DNA of 64,000 bases from Roseobacter sp. (GTDB lineage Bacteria > Pseudomonadota > Alphaproteobacteria > Rhodobacterales > Rhodobacteraceae). A program made the position numbers and the translations under genes. Under the pieces are notes generated by a model. It saw only the letters and a program-made list of their open reading frames with translations, had not been told where the DNA came from and did no database searches. Positions 43,932 through 53,746 of this stretch are shown one piece after another (the stretch's first letter is position 1; each line of letters opens with the position of its first letter). The stretch covers positions 280,125 through 344,124 of the forward strand of contig JADFAE010000014.1 in NCBI GenBank assembly GCA_015665415.1, written 5' to 3'.

Positions 43932-45539
43932 ATGTTGGATACCGCTTCAAACCGCCCTGAATTGCCGCCGGAAATCGCGCGGCGCCGCACCTTTGCGATC
44001 ATCTCGCACCCGGATGCGGGCAAGACCACGCTGACTGAAAAGTTCCTGCTCTATGGGGGTGCGATTCAGATGGCCGGGCAGGTGCGCGCCAAGGGCGAGG
44101 CCCGGCGTACGCGCTCTGACTTCATGCAGATGGAAAAGGACCGGGGCATCTCTGTCTCCGCCTCGGCGATGTCCTTTGATTTCAGCGGTTTCCGCTTCAA
44201 CCTTGTGGACACACCCGGACACTCGGATTTCTCTGAGGACACCTATCGCACGCTTACGGCGGTGGATGCGGCGGTGATGGTGATCGATGGTGCCAAGGGT
44301 GTGGAAAGCCAGACCCAGAAGCTGTTTGAGGTCTGCCGTCTGCGCGACCTTCCGATCCTGACCTTCTGTAACAAGATGGACCGCGAAAGCCGCGATACAT
44401 TTGAAATCATTGACGAGATTCAGGAAAACCTGGCGATTGACGTGACACCGGCGGCCTGGCCCATCGGGGTGGGTCGTGATTTCATCGGCTGCTATGACAT
44501 GCTGCGCGACCGGCTGGAACTGATGGACCGCGCGGACCGCAACAAGGTGGCGGAAAGCATCGCCATCGAAGGGTTGGACGATCCCAAACTGGCAGAACAT
44601 GTGCCCGCGCATCTGCTGGAAAAACTGCTCGAAGAGGTCGAGATGGCGCGCGAGCTGCTGCCCAAGCTGGACCCGCAGGCGGTGCTGGAAGGGCATATGA
44701 CACCGATCTGGTTTGGCTCGGCGATCAACTCCTTTGGTGTCAAGGAACTGATGGATGGCATCAGCGCCTATGGCCCCGAACCACAAGTGCAGAACGCACA
44801 GCCGCGAAAGATTGCTCCGGACGAGAAAAAGGTCGCCGGTTTTGTGTTCAAGGTGCAGGCCAACATGGACCCCAAGCACCGCGACAGGGTTGCCTTTGTA
44901 CGCATGGCCAGTGGCCATTTCAAACGCGGCATGAAGCTGACACATGTGCGGACGAAAAAACCCATGGCAATCTCCAATCCGGTGCTGTTTCTGGCTTCGG
45001 ATAGAGAGCTGGCCGAAGAGGCCTGGGCCGGTGACATCATTGGCATTCCCAACCACGGCCAACTGCGCATTGGCGACACCCTGACCGAAGGCGAGGCCCT
45101 GCGGGTTTCGGGTATCCCCTCCTTTGCGCCAGAACTGTTGCAGGGGGTACGGGCGGGGGATCCGATGAAGGCCAAGCACCTGGAAAAGGCGCTGATGCAA
45201 TTTGCCGAAGAAGGTGCCGCCAAGGTCTTTAAACCCTCCATCGGGTCGGGCTTTATTGTTGGTGTGGTCGGGGCTTTGCAATTCGAAGTGCTCGCCAGCC
45301 GGATCGAGCTGGAGTACGGGCTGCCGGTGCGGTTTGACAGCTCTCAATTTACCTCGGCGCGCTGGGTCAGCGGCGACAAACTGGCCCTGGACAAGTTTGT
45401 GAACACCAACAAACAGCACATCGCCTATGACCACGATGGCGACATCGTCTACCTGACACGGCTGCAATGGGACATTGACCGAGTTGAACGCGACTATCCC
45501 GACCTGAAACTGACCTCGACCAAGGAAATGATGGTTTAA
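43932..45539 (+). CDS. prfC: Peptide chain release factor 3
   Basis: GTPase that recycles release factors RF1 and RF2. 535 residues from ATG 43932; the longer open frame upstream reads as non-coding. G1 motif SHPDAGKTT at 25-33, G2/switch with DRGISVS, G3 DTPGHSDFSE, G4 NKMD. The C-terminal region (SGFIVGVVGALQFEVL and FDSSQFTSARWV) is specific to RF3. A terminator follows. Confidence 0.95.
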   Translation: MLDTASNRPELPPEIARRRTFAIISHPDAGKTTLTEKFLLYGGAIQMAGQVRAKGEARRTRSDFMQMEKDRGISVSASAMSFDFSGFRFNLVDTPGHSDFSEDTYRTLTAVDAAVMVIDGAKGVESQTQKLFEVCRLRDLPILTFCNKMDRESRDTFEIIDEIQENLAIDVTPAAWPIGVGRDFIGCYDMLRDRLELMDRADRNKVAESIAIEGLDDPKLAEHVPAHLLEKLLEEVEMARELLPKLDPQAVLEGHMTPIWFGSAINSFGVKELMDGISAYGPEPQVQNAQPRKIAPDEKKVAGFVFKVQANMDPKHRDRVAFVRMASGHFKRGMKLTHVRTKKPMAISNPVLFLASDRELAEEAWAGDIIGIPNHGQLRIGDTLTEGEALRVSGIPSFAPELLQGVRAGDPMKAKHLEKALMQFAEEGAAKVFKPSIGSGFIVGVVGALQFEVLASRIELEYGLPVRFDSSQFTSARWVSGDKLALDKFVNTNKQHIAYDHDGDIVYLTRLQWDIDRVERDYPDLKLTSTKEMMV

Positions 45540-45567
45540 CGATCGGATCGTTGCAGCGCCAAACCTC

Positions 45568-45603
45568 CGGGGCGGTCCACAGGGGCCGCCCTCGTTTTTT
45601 TTT
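45568..45603 (+). terminator. Terminator of prfC
   Basis: A 9-bp stem (45570-45578 with 45583-45591) with loop ACAG, three bases, then a run of nine T. Confidence 0.92.
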
Positions 45604-45693
45604 CAGGGGCCATTTTTCCAGAGGGCTGGCTGGACTATCCCCCTACCCGCATCGCATGATCGCCGCAGCAAAACGGCCAGGGCAGGCAAAAAA

Positions 45694-46668
45694 GTGACAG
45701 TTGGAAAATCTGATGTGAAATGGGGCGTTGTCAGCACAATCAAGGCACCGGCCGAGGCGATCCTCAATTTTGCCGCCTACCATCTGGAAGCCGGTGCCCA
45801 TCGGTTGTTCCTCTATCTTGACGCGCCCTGCCCCGAAGCCCGCCCCCTCCTAAAAGCGCATCCCAAGATCCGGGTCTTTGACTGTGATGATGCCTCCTGG
45901 CAGCATCGGCGCAAAGGCGGCAAGCCGCACAAGCACCAAGTGCGCCAAAGCCTCAATGCCACCCGCGCCTATCGCCGCCAGTCCCAGGACATCGCCTGGC
46001 TGACCCATATTGATGTTGACGAATTCCTCTGGTCTGCAACGCCCATCGCGACCGTCCTGGCGACCCTGCCCGATGTTACAAACTGCGCCCGAGCCCGCCC
46101 GATTGAAATGCTTGCGCAGGGACAGCGCAATGCGGCCCTGGAGACCGCATTCAAGGGGCACATCCCGGGCGGTCCCGACCGAGGCACCATCGTCGGCCGC
46201 CTTTACCCGCGATACGGAGAGCACCTGAAAGGCGGCTTTCTCAGCCATCTGGAAGGCAAGCTTTTTGTACGCACCGGTCTGTCCGATCTCACCCTGCGCA
46301 TTCACAATGTCTTTCAGGATGATCAAGAGAACCCCGGCCATCAGGAATTGCCCGAGGTCGATCTGTGCCATCTGCACGCTACGACCTGGGGGCACTGGCA
46401 AAGCCACTATCGCTTTCGGCTTAAGCGCGGCTCCTATCGGGACGATCTGCAACCCGCGCGCCCCCGCGACAAGGGCGGCATAACCCTGCATGAATTGCTG
46501 AACGCTATCGAAGCAGATCAGGGGGCGCCGGGGTTGCGTGATTTTTTTGACGAGGTCTGTCATGACAGCCCGGCCCTGCGTCAGCGGCTCGAGCACGAAG
46601 GCTTGCTGCGGCTCCGCCAACTGGATCTCGCCCCCAAGCGCCGCAAGCATTTCCCCGCATTTGGCTAG
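45694..46668 (+). CDS. Glycosyltransferase family 2-type protein
   Basis: 324 residues from GTG 45694. GVVSTIKAPAEAILNFAAYHLEAGAHRLFLYLD and LTHIDVDEFLW fit the PF13704-type glycosyltransferases of Rhodobacterales; the DVD motif is the expected nucleotide-sugar/metal site. Substrate and acceptor are unknown, though polysaccharide or protein glycosylation is likely. It is a single gene between prfC and a helicase, preceded by a terminator. Confidence 0.78.
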   Translation: MTVGKSDVKWGVVSTIKAPAEAILNFAAYHLEAGAHRLFLYLDAPCPEARPLLKAHPKIRVFDCDDASWQHRRKGGKPHKHQVRQSLNATRAYRRQSQDIAWLTHIDVDEFLWSATPIATVLATLPDVTNCARARPIEMLAQGQRNAALETAFKGHIPGGPDRGTIVGRLYPRYGEHLKGGFLSHLEGKLFVRTGLSDLTLRIHNVFQDDQENPGHQELPEVDLCHLHATTWGHWQSHYRFRLKRGSYRDDLQPARPRDKGGITLHELLNAIEADQGAPGLRDFFDEVCHDSPALRQRLEHEGLLRLRQLDLAPKRRKHFPAFG

Positions 46669-46889
46669 CCAGCCTTTGCCCCTAAACCTCCCGCAGATCG
46701 GCTTCGAATTCGCAGATCTGCGGCGTTTCTCAGGCTCCTAGGCCACTTAGCAGCACCCAATAATTGACCCGAGAACCGGTTTTTGCTATGTCCCGCCAAA
46801 AGCTGGATGCTGTCACACCGCATTTCCCTGCGGACCCAGCTTATTAAAACACGCGCGGGCCAAATCAGTGTCCGCAAAAACGGACGCAT
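46669..46889. other. 221-bp gap before the helicase gene
   Basis: Contains short inverted repeats around 46695-46722 (AGATCTGC region) and AT-rich sequence from 46755. This long leader could regulate the helicase, for example in cold, but no specific motif is recognised. Confidence 0.3.
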
Positions 46890-48470
46890 ATGACAAAATT
46901 TTCCGATCTGAACCTGAATGCCAAGGTCCTCAAAGCTATTGATGAGGCCGGATATGAATCCCCAACTCCGATCCAGGCAGGCGCGATACCCCCCGCTCTG
47001 GAAGGACGCGATGTTCTGGGCATTGCCCAAACCGGGACCGGCAAGACCGCCTCTTTCACCCTGCCGATGATCACCCTTCTGGCCCGTGGCCGCGCCCGGG
47101 CGCGGATGCCACGCAGCTTGGTTCTGTGTCCCACACGCGAGTTGGCCGCCCAGGTCGCTGAGAATTTTGACACATATACCAAGCACTTGAAGCTCACCAA
47201 GGCGCTGCTCATCGGGGGTGTCAGCTTCAAGGAGCAGGACCAGCTGATCGACAAGGGCGTCGATGTTCTGATTGCCACACCAGGCCGTCTGCTAGACCAT
47301 TTCGAGCGCGGCAAGCTGCTGTTGACTGGTGTGCAGATCATGGTGGTGGACGAGGCCGACCGGATGCTCGACATGGGCTTTATCCCGGATATCGAGCGGA
47401 TTTTCTCGCTCACCCCCTTCACCCGTCAAACCCTGTTTTTCTCAGCCACCATGGCACCCGAGATTGAGCGTATCACCAATACGTTCCTCTCTGCTCCTGA
47501 GCGAATCGAAGTGGCCCGTCAGGCGACGGCCTCCGAGACGATCGAGCAGAATGTGGTGCAGTTCAAAGCCTCGCGCAAAGATCGCGAAGCCAGCGAAAAG
47601 CGCACGGTCCTGCGCAAGCTGATTGATGGCGAAGGTGAAAAGCTGACCAATGCGATCATCTTCTGCAACCGCAAGACGGATGTGGATATCGTTTCCAAGT
47701 CGCTCAAGAAATACGGCTATGACGCCGCCCCTATTCATGGCGATCTTGACCAGAGCCAGCGGACCAAGACCCTTGAGGGTTTCCGCGATGGCAACCTGCG
47801 CATTCTGGTGGCCTCGGATGTGGCTGCGCGCGGGTTGGACGTGCCCAGCGTCAGCCATGTGTTCAACTTTGATGTCCCCGGCCACCCCGAGGACTATGTG
47901 CACCGTATTGGCCGCACCGGTCGTGCCGGTCGCGAAGGCAAGGCGATCACCATCTGTTCTGGCCGTGATGAAAAAGCCCTGGCAGCGGTCGAATCTCTGC
48001 TGCAAAAGGACATCGCCCGGTTGGAAAACCCGGTGAAAAAACCTGAACCCGCCAAACGTGGGGCAGCCAAGAAGAGCGCTGAAAAGCCAAGCCGCGAAGG
48101 CGATGCAGTGGTGTCGGAGGCCCAGAGCAATCTGGAGGCCAAATCCGAAACCGGCACGTCCGAGAGCAAGAAACCCGAAACCCGCAAAGCCGAGACTGGC
48201 AAGGTTGAGGCTGGCAAGTCTGAGACTGGCAAGTCCGAGAGCAGCAAACCAGAAGGCCGTAGCCGGTCCCGCAGAGGCCGCAGCAAGAGCGAAGAAACGG
48301 CACCCGTTCAGGCGACAGAGGACAAGACCTCTTCCCCCGCGTCTTCCAAACCTGCCCGTGGTCGCGGTGGCAAGCAAGGCGGACGTCGCGATGACCGTAC
48401 AGTTGTGGGCATGGGCGATCATATGCCCAGCTTCATCGCGCTCTCTTTTGCGGAACGCCGCGCCGGATAA
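46890..48470 (+). CDS. DEAD-box RNA helicase with low-complexity C-terminal tail
   Basis: 526 residues. Q motif with SPTPIQAGAIP, Walker A AQTGTGKT at 46-53, DEAD at VVDEADRM, SAT, and motif VI HRIGRTGRAGREG. The core resembles RhlE. After about residue 385 comes a Lys/Glu/Ser-rich tail with repeats of an ETGKxE-type unit, then Arg-rich RSRSRRGRSKSEE and GRGGKQGGRRDDR. Such tails help RNA binding and degradosome-type assembly. A terminator follows. Confidence 0.92.
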   Translation: MTKFSDLNLNAKVLKAIDEAGYESPTPIQAGAIPPALEGRDVLGIAQTGTGKTASFTLPMITLLARGRARARMPRSLVLCPTRELAAQVAENFDTYTKHLKLTKALLIGGVSFKEQDQLIDKGVDVLIATPGRLLDHFERGKLLLTGVQIMVVDEADRMLDMGFIPDIERIFSLTPFTRQTLFFSATMAPEIERITNTFLSAPERIEVARQATASETIEQNVVQFKASRKDREASEKRTVLRKLIDGEGEKLTNAIIFCNRKTDVDIVSKSLKKYGYDAAPIHGDLDQSQRTKTLEGFRDGNLRILVASDVAARGLDVPSVSHVFNFDVPGHPEDYVHRIGRTGRAGREGKAITICSGRDEKALAAVESLLQKDIARLENPVKKPEPAKRGAAKKSAEKPSREGDAVVSEAQSNLEAKSETGTSESKKPETRKAETGKVEAGKSETGKSESSKPEGRSRSRRGRSKSEETAPVQATEDKTSSPASSKPARGRGGKQGGRRDDRTVVGMGDHMPSFIALSFAERRAG

Positions 48471-48493
48471 TACCTGACACAATGATGCACATT

Positions 48494-48528
48494 AAAAACG
48501 GCCGCCCCTGACAGGAGCGGCCGTTTTT
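48494..48528. terminator. Bidirectional terminator after the helicase
   Basis: AACGGCCGC (48497-48505) pairs with GCGGCCGTT (48517-48525) around a 11-base loop. A-run before and T-run after make it work on both strands. Confidence 0.9.
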
Positions 48529-48714
48529 GCTTTGCTGTTCCCGAAGTCCCAGAAGAAAAACCTCGCCTCTTCATGACCAGGTCCAAAATGGGGCCACCGG
48601 CATCCTGAGCTTTGCAGTTGCAGCATGACGGGAATACCGATTTGGCCAATGTAACGCGCCCCAAAGGCCTCTACATCGGGGGCAACGGAAACACAGTCAG
48701 AAACCGAGAAGACC

Positions 48715-48888
48715 ATGAACCAGTCGCTGCCCCAACCGCTCACCTACACTGAAATTCAAGCCATCGAGGCCCGCGCCCATCAGTTGCGTGCAGAGGCGAT
48801 GGCGGAGTTCCTCAAAGCCCTGGGGCGTGGTCTGCGCACACTACCACAAAAGCTCTCGACGCTGCTGCATCTGCCGCGCCACGCCTAG
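48715..48888 (+). CDS. Small basic protein (57 residues), RSP_7527-like
   Basis: MNQSLPQPLTYTEIQAIEAR then AHQLRAEAMAEFLKALGRGL and a hydrophobic/basic tail. The pattern recalls small Rhodobacterales proteins (RSP_7527 type, similar in style to DUF1127); the family call is tentative. GAGAAG precedes the ATG. Its TAG lies inside a perfect palindrome. Confidence 0.6.
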   Translation: MNQSLPQPLTYTEIQAIEARAHQLRAEAMAEFLKALGRGLRTLPQKLSTLLHLPRHA

Positions 48889-48904
48889 GGTCAGGACCCT
48901 AGGC
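48883..48904. repeat. Palindrome over the small-protein stop codon
   Basis: GCCTAGGGTC (48883-48892) and GACCCTAGGC (48895-48904) form a 10-bp stem with a 2-base centre, holding the TAG of the small gene. Confidence 0.8.
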
Positions 48905-48950
48905 TCCCTCTCATTGCCCCAAGTGACAATTGTCTGTCACCACTCACGAA

Positions 48951-48986
48951 AAACGCCTCGGCAGAAACTGCCGAGGCGTTTTTTTT
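48951..48986. terminator. Bidirectional terminator between small protein and rnj
   Basis: AAACGCCTCGGCAG (48951-48964) and CTGCCGAGGCGTTT (48968-48981) form a perfect 14-bp stem with loop AAA and a T-run. It ends the plus-strand unit and also the rnj transcript from the other side. Confidence 0.93.
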
Positions 48987-49005
48987 GCTTCAAAGCTGTT
49001 TGACC

Positions 49006-50676
49006 TCAGCGCATCCGGCTGATCACCACAGTAACCTCGGGTTTTTTGCCGATTTCATTCTGACTGGTCTGCCGGGCAATCCGCCGCAGCTCGCCTTCCA
49101 GCTTGTCATCGTCTTTCAGGGTCTTGGCCCCTGCCCGCATCAGGAACTGGTTGAGATCCTCTTCCAGCACTTCTGTCAGCGCCGCGTTGGAGGCCCCATT
49201 GTCGGTCAGACCCTTGATATCAACCCAAGGCTCGCCCAAGGGCTCATCTTCCTCATCCAGGATCAGGGTCACAACCATATGGCCGTTCAGCGCCATGCGG
49301 ATACGATCCCGCACCACACCATCCATGGCCCCGATTTTGACAGAACCGTCCAGATAGGTGCGGCCGGTGTCGATATATTCGATCACCGAAGGACGCGCGC
49401 CGCTGAGGTTCAGCATCATGCCGTTGACCGCCACGATGCTAGGAATGCCCTTGGCTTCGCCCAGGCGCGCGTGTTGGCGCAGATGACGGTGCTCGCCATG
49501 CATGGGCACCAGCATCTCTGGTTTCAGCAACGCATGCAGGGTCTCCAGATCCGGCCCGTTGGCATGGCCCGACACATGGTACAGGCCTGAGCTGTCATCC
49601 ACCACATCAACGCCTTTTTCGGAGAACTGATTGATGATGCGAATGACACCGCGTTCATTGCCGGGAATGGTCTTGGAGGAGAACAGGAACAGATCGCCCT
49701 TCTTCAACTCCAACCCGCGATATTTGCCCCGAGCCATCTGCGCGGTTGCAGCACGGCGTTCGCCCTGGCTGCCGGTGGTGATCAGCATGACACTGTTGCG
49801 CGGAAAATCCCTGGCCTCTTCTGGCGAATAGACGGTTGGGAAATCCTTGAGCACGCCGGTCTCTTTGGCGGCTTCCACCATGCGCAGCATGGCGCGGCCC
49901 AGCAGCACCACCGAGCGCCCGGCCCGGGTGCCCGCTTCGGCCAGGGTTTTGACCCGCGCCACGTTGGAGGCAAAGGTGGTGGCCGCAACCATGCCACCCG
50001 CCTCGCTGATCAGACGACGGATCTCATCCGGCAGATCTGATTCAGAGCGCCCGGGATGCTGCGAGAACACATTGGTGGAATCACAGACCAGCGCCTTGAT
50101 ACCCGGCTTGGCGATTTCGGACCACATTTCAGGATCAAAGGCCTCTCCCACCAGTGGGTCGCGGTCGAGTTTGAAGTCACCAGTGTGCACCACACGGCCC
50201 GCAGGGCTGTCGATCACCAGACCGCCGCTTTCGGGGATCGAATGCGCCATCGGCGCCACGCCGACAGTAAAGGGTCCCAGCTTGGTCACCTCGGGCCAGG
50301 CGCTGACGGTCTGCACCACCATCGGATCATGGCCGCGTTCTTCCATCTTGCGGCGCGCCAGATTGGCGGTAAAGGCGCGGGCATAGATCGGCACATTCAG
50401 CTGGCTGTACAGATGCGAAACCGCGCCGATGTGGTCCTCGTGGCCGTGGGTGATAAAGATGCCTTCCAGCTGGTCGACGCGTTCGCGCAGCCAGGTGATA
50501 TCGGGCATGATCAGATCCACACCGGGGGTGCTGTCCATATCCGGGAAGGCCACGCCCAGATCCACCAGGATCAGCCGTTCCTTGCCGGGACGGCCATAGC
50601 CGTAGACATAGGCATTCATACCAATTTCACCTGCCCCACCGAGGGGCAGATAGATCAAACGTTCATCAGTGCTCAT
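49006..50676 (-). CDS. rnj: Ribonuclease J
   Basis: Metallo-beta-lactamase RNase with endo- and 5'-exonuclease action in RNA decay and processing. 556 residues. Zinc motif HGHEDH at 77-82, further ligands in HSIPESGG and THTGDFK-type VVHTGDFKLD, and HVSGHA in the beta-CASP region. Last gene of the minus-strand block; overlaps coaX by 4 bp. Confidence 0.95.
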   Translation of the reverse strand: MSTDERLIYLPLGGAGEIGMNAYVYGYGRPGKERLILVDLGVAFPDMDSTPGVDLIMPDITWLRERVDQLEGIFITHGHEDHIGAVSHLYSQLNVPIYARAFTANLARRKMEERGHDPMVVQTVSAWPEVTKLGPFTVGVAPMAHSIPESGGLVIDSPAGRVVHTGDFKLDRDPLVGEAFDPEMWSEIAKPGIKALVCDSTNVFSQHPGRSESDLPDEIRRLISEAGGMVAATTFASNVARVKTLAEAGTRAGRSVVLLGRAMLRMVEAAKETGVLKDFPTVYSPEEARDFPRNSVMLITTGSQGERRAATAQMARGKYRGLELKKGDLFLFSSKTIPGNERGVIRIINQFSEKGVDVVDDSSGLYHVSGHANGPDLETLHALLKPEMLVPMHGEHRHLRQHARLGEAKGIPSIVAVNGMMLNLSGARPSVIEYIDTGRTYLDGSVKIGAMDGVVRDRIRMALNGHMVVTLILDEEDEPLGEPWVDIKGLTDNGASNAALTEVLEEDLNQFLMRAGAKTLKDDDKLEGELRRIARQTSQNEIGKKPEVTVVISRMR

Positions 50677-51455
50677 TCAGGAGTACCGTTATCCTTGTTG
50701 TATTTGTGGATGATCTGGAGACCGTGCATGGTGAGATCATCCTCATATGCGTCGAACAGATCAGCTGCTTGCTGGAAAAGAGGCGCCAGCCCGCCTGTTG
50801 AAATAATCTTCATCGCGACACCACGTTCAGCCCGGATCTGGGCGCAGATTTCGCGCACCAGGCCAACGTAGCCCCAAAACACACCCGATTGCATGCAGGC
50901 CACCGTATTGGTGCCGATGACATGCTCGGGCTTGGAAATATCGACGTGCGGCAGCGCTGCCGCCGCCTGATGCAGGGCCTCGAGGCTGAGGTTCACACCG
51001 GGTGCGATCACCCCGCCAACATAAGCGCCGTCCTCGGCCACCACATCAAAGGTCGTGGCAGTGCCAAAATCCACCATCACCAGATTGCCGCCGTAGTGGT
51101 CAAAGCCCGCTACCGTATTGACCAGCCGGTCCGGCCCCACAGCCGTGCCTTCATCGACCCGCACCGGCACCGGCAACAGGCAGTCCGCCTTGCCAACCAC
51201 CAAAGGTCGGGTGTTGTAGTAACGATCGGCCAGGACCCGCAGGTTGAACACCACGCGTGGCACCGTGGAAGAGATGATCACATCGGTGATATCCGCCTCG
51301 ATCCCCTGCACCCCGATCAATGTATTGAGCCAGACAAAATACTGATCCGCCGTGCGCCGCCAATCGGTGGCGGTGCGCCAGGTGCCAACAAATTTCTCGC
51401 CATCCCAGATCGAGAAGACGGTATTGGTATTGCCGCAATCAACAGCGAGAAGCAT
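50673..51455 (-). CDS. coaX: Type III pantothenate kinase
   Basis: First step of coenzyme A synthesis. 260 residues. N-terminal AVDCGNTNTVFSIWDG phosphate loop, then GPDRLVNTVAGFDHYG and VDFGTATTFDVV. Lies between birA and rnj, an arrangement common downstream of nuo in Rhodobacterales. Confidence 0.95.
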   Translation of the reverse strand: MLLAVDCGNTNTVFSIWDGEKFVGTWRTATDWRRTADQYFVWLNTLIGVQGIEADITDVIISSTVPRVVFNLRVLADRYYNTRPLVVGKADCLLPVPVRVDEGTAVGPDRLVNTVAGFDHYGGNLVMVDFGTATTFDVVAEDGAYVGGVIAPGVNLSLEALHQAAAALPHVDISKPEHVIGTNTVACMQSGVFWGYVGLVREICAQIRAERGVAMKIISTGGLAPLFQQAADLFDAYEDDLTMHGLQIIHKYNKDNGTPE

Positions 51456-51472
51456 GTTCCGCCCCTAAAGAC

Positions 51473-52222
51473 CTAGAAAAAGATATCTGCAGCCGGAATT
51501 GAAACCCGACCCTTGGCGCTGTTTAGGACAAGGTTACCCTCTTCGTCCACCGTCTCAAAGGTGCCAGTTGTCTCTGATTGGGCTGTACGTGCGGTAATAA
51601 CCTCTCCCAGGCGTGCTGCGCGGGCCAGCCAGGCGGTTCGGATGGGTTCAAACCCATAAGTGGTGAATTGCAGCTCATACCGCGCATAGCCCGCTGCCAG
51701 CGCCGTCAGGAACTGTTCCGGGGTGACCTGCACGCCCGTTTCCGACAACAGCGACACCGGCCAGACCGCGCCGGGCTCCAGCCATTCCTTCATCGGGGTT
51801 TCCACCAGATTGACCCCGATGCCGATGGCCAGATGCGTGACCCCCTGTTTGCTGCCTGCACTTTCCAGCAGGATGCCGGCCAGTTTGCCGCCATTGAGCA
51901 GCACATCATTGGGCCATTTCAACGCCAAACCAGCTGTGCGCCCGGTCAAGGCCTCGCAGGCATCATACAGCGCCAGAGCCGCAACAAAGCTGCGCAGCGC
52001 AACCCGGTTGGGGGCTTCGGAAGGGCGCAGCACCAGGGTTGCTGCAAAGTTCCCCTGCGGGTCCTTCCAGTCGCGCCCACGCCGCCCGCGCCCCTTGGTC
52101 TGACGCTTGGCCAGGATCCATTCTGGACCAGCCAGCTCGCCCGCAATGCGCGCGGCCTCATCCAGCGTGCTGTCCACCTCTTCCAAGATGCGCTTGCCGT
52201 AACCCGCAGGCCAATCCGTCAT
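51473..52222 (-). CDS. birA: Biotin-[acetyl-CoA carboxylase] ligase
   Basis: Attaches biotin to carboxylase carrier protein. 249 residues without an N-terminal HTH, so it is a ligase only and does not repress transcription. Biotinyl-AMP loop QTKGRGRRGRDW and KWPNDVLLNGGKLAGIL are present. AAGGGAAC precedes the ATG. It follows nuoN after a short gap. Confidence 0.93.
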   Translation of the reverse strand: MTDWPAGYGKRILEEVDSTLDEAARIAGELAGPEWILAKRQTKGRGRRGRDWKDPQGNFAATLVLRPSEAPNRVALRSFVAALALYDACEALTGRTAGLALKWPNDVLLNGGKLAGILLESAGSKQGVTHLAIGIGVNLVETPMKEWLEPGAVWPVSLLSETGVQVTPEQFLTALAAGYARYELQFTTYGFEPIRTAWLARAARLGEVITARTAQSETTGTFETVDEEGNLVLNSAKGRVSIPAADIFF

Positions 52223-52292
52223 AACCAGTTCCCTTCAAGGCAAAAAGGCCCGGTCCGCCGGACCAGGCCTTTGATCAGAGATTTCAGAGCAC

Positions 52293-53732
52293 TCAGTGGA
52301 CCAGTGTCGCAGCTGCAGCAGCGGCTGCACCGTCGACCCCAAACATGTTGATGATCCCAAGAACCATAACCGCAGCCGAGCCCATAAGGAAAACCCAGAG
52401 CACCGGAGAGGAGGTCCGGTCCAGGTCCTCGCCTTCGTCCCCAAAATACATGAAGTAGACGATACGCAGATAGTAGAAGGCCCCGATAACCGAGGCAATC
52501 ACACCAGCGATCGCCAGCCAGGCCAGCCCTGCGTCATAGGCGGCGCGCAGCACGTAGAGCTTGCCAAAGAAGCCCAGCATCGGCGGCACACCGGCCAGCG
52601 AGAACAGCAGCACCAGAACCGCCAGTGCTTTGCCTGGCTCGCGACGGGAGTATTGGTTCAGCGCCTGGATATCGGTGACCGGCTGGCCATCTTTTTGCAG
52701 CATCAGGATAAAGGCAAAGGTGCCGATATTCATCGCGACATAGATCGCCATATAGACCAGCATGGCCTCGACACCCATCTCGGTGCCTGCGGCCAGCCCC
52801 ATCAAGGCAAACCCCATATGGGCAATCGAGGAATAGGCCATCAGACGCTTGATGTCGCGCTGTCCGATTGCGGCCACGGCCCCGACAAACATCGACAACA
52901 GCGACAGCACCGCCACAACCTGGCTCCAGTCACTGACCGCATGGCCAAAGGCGTCATGCATCACCCGGGCAAACAGGCCCATGGCGGCAATTTTGGGTGC
53001 CGTGGCAAAGAAGGCCGTAACCGGCGTTGGTGCGCCCTCATAAACATCAGGCGTCCACATGTGGAAGGGCACGGCGGAAACCTTGAAACCAAGACCAGAA
53101 ATCAACAGGACGATGCCAAACAGCATGCCAATGGAGATCTCGCCGTGCTGTGCGACTTCGATGATACCCGCAAACTTGGTGGTACCAGCAAAGCCATAGA
53201 CCAGCGAAGCGCCATAAAGCAGCAGACCAGAGGACAGCGCGCCCAGCACAAAATACTTGAGCCCCGCCTCGGTTGATTTGATGCTGTCGCGGCGCATCGA
53301 AGCAACGACGTATAGCGCCAGCGACTGCAGCTCCAGCCCCATATAGAGCGCCATCAGATCGCCGGCTGAGACCATCATCATCATGCCAACTGCGCTGAGC
53401 GCGACCAGGATCGGGTATTCGAACCGCAGCATGCCACGACGCGACATGTATTCCTGTCCCATCACCAGCACTGCGGCTGCGGACAGCAGGATCGCAACCT
53501 TGGCAAAGCGGGCAAAGCCGTCGTCGACAAACATGCCACCAAAGGCCTCCTGCGTGCCGCTGCCGCTGGTGCCGATCCAGATCCCCAGCGCGGCCATCAG
53601 GCCCGCCGTTGACCAGACCAGCATGGAGGCCAGCTTGTCCTTGCCAGTGTAGACCGCACCCAAAAGGGCGGCCATGGCGTAAAGTGCCAGGATAATCTCT
53701 GGCAGGATTACGGAGAGATCAGCTTGGATCAT
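52293..53732 (-). CDS. nuoN: NADH dehydrogenase subunit N
   Basis: Proton-pumping membrane subunit of complex I, 479 residues, about 14 helices. The antiporter-like core has [20 protein letters not shown] and [22 protein letters not shown] with the key Lys. Last nuo gene. Confidence 0.95.
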   Translation of the reverse strand: MIQADLSVILPEIILALYAMAALLGAVYTGKDKLASMLVWSTAGLMAALGIWIGTSGSGTQEAFGGMFVDDGFARFAKVAILLSAAAVLVMGQEYMSRRGMLRFEYPILVALSAVGMMMMVSAGDLMALYMGLELQSLALYVVASMRRDSIKSTEAGLKYFVLGALSSGLLLYGASLVYGFAGTTKFAGIIEVAQHGEISIGMLFGIVLLISGLGFKVSAVPFHMWTPDVYEGAPTPVTAFFATAPKIAAMGLFARVMHDAFGHAVSDWSQVVAVLSLLSMFVGAVAAIGQRDIKRLMAYSSIAHMGFALMGLAAGTEMGVEAMLVYMAIYVAMNIGTFAFILMLQKDGQPVTDIQALNQYSRREPGKALAVLVLLFSLAGVPPMLGFFGKLYVLRAAYDAGLAWLAIAGVIASVIGAFYYLRIVYFMYFGDEGEDLDRTSSPVLWVFLMGSAAVMVLGIINMFGVDGAAAAAAATLVH

Positions 53733-53746
53733 CTGCCCATGCTCCC

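Noticed and set aside
43947..45467. 506-codon open frame antisense to prfC
   Set aside because: Lies wholly over the release factor gene and has shadow-type composition without recognisable motifs.
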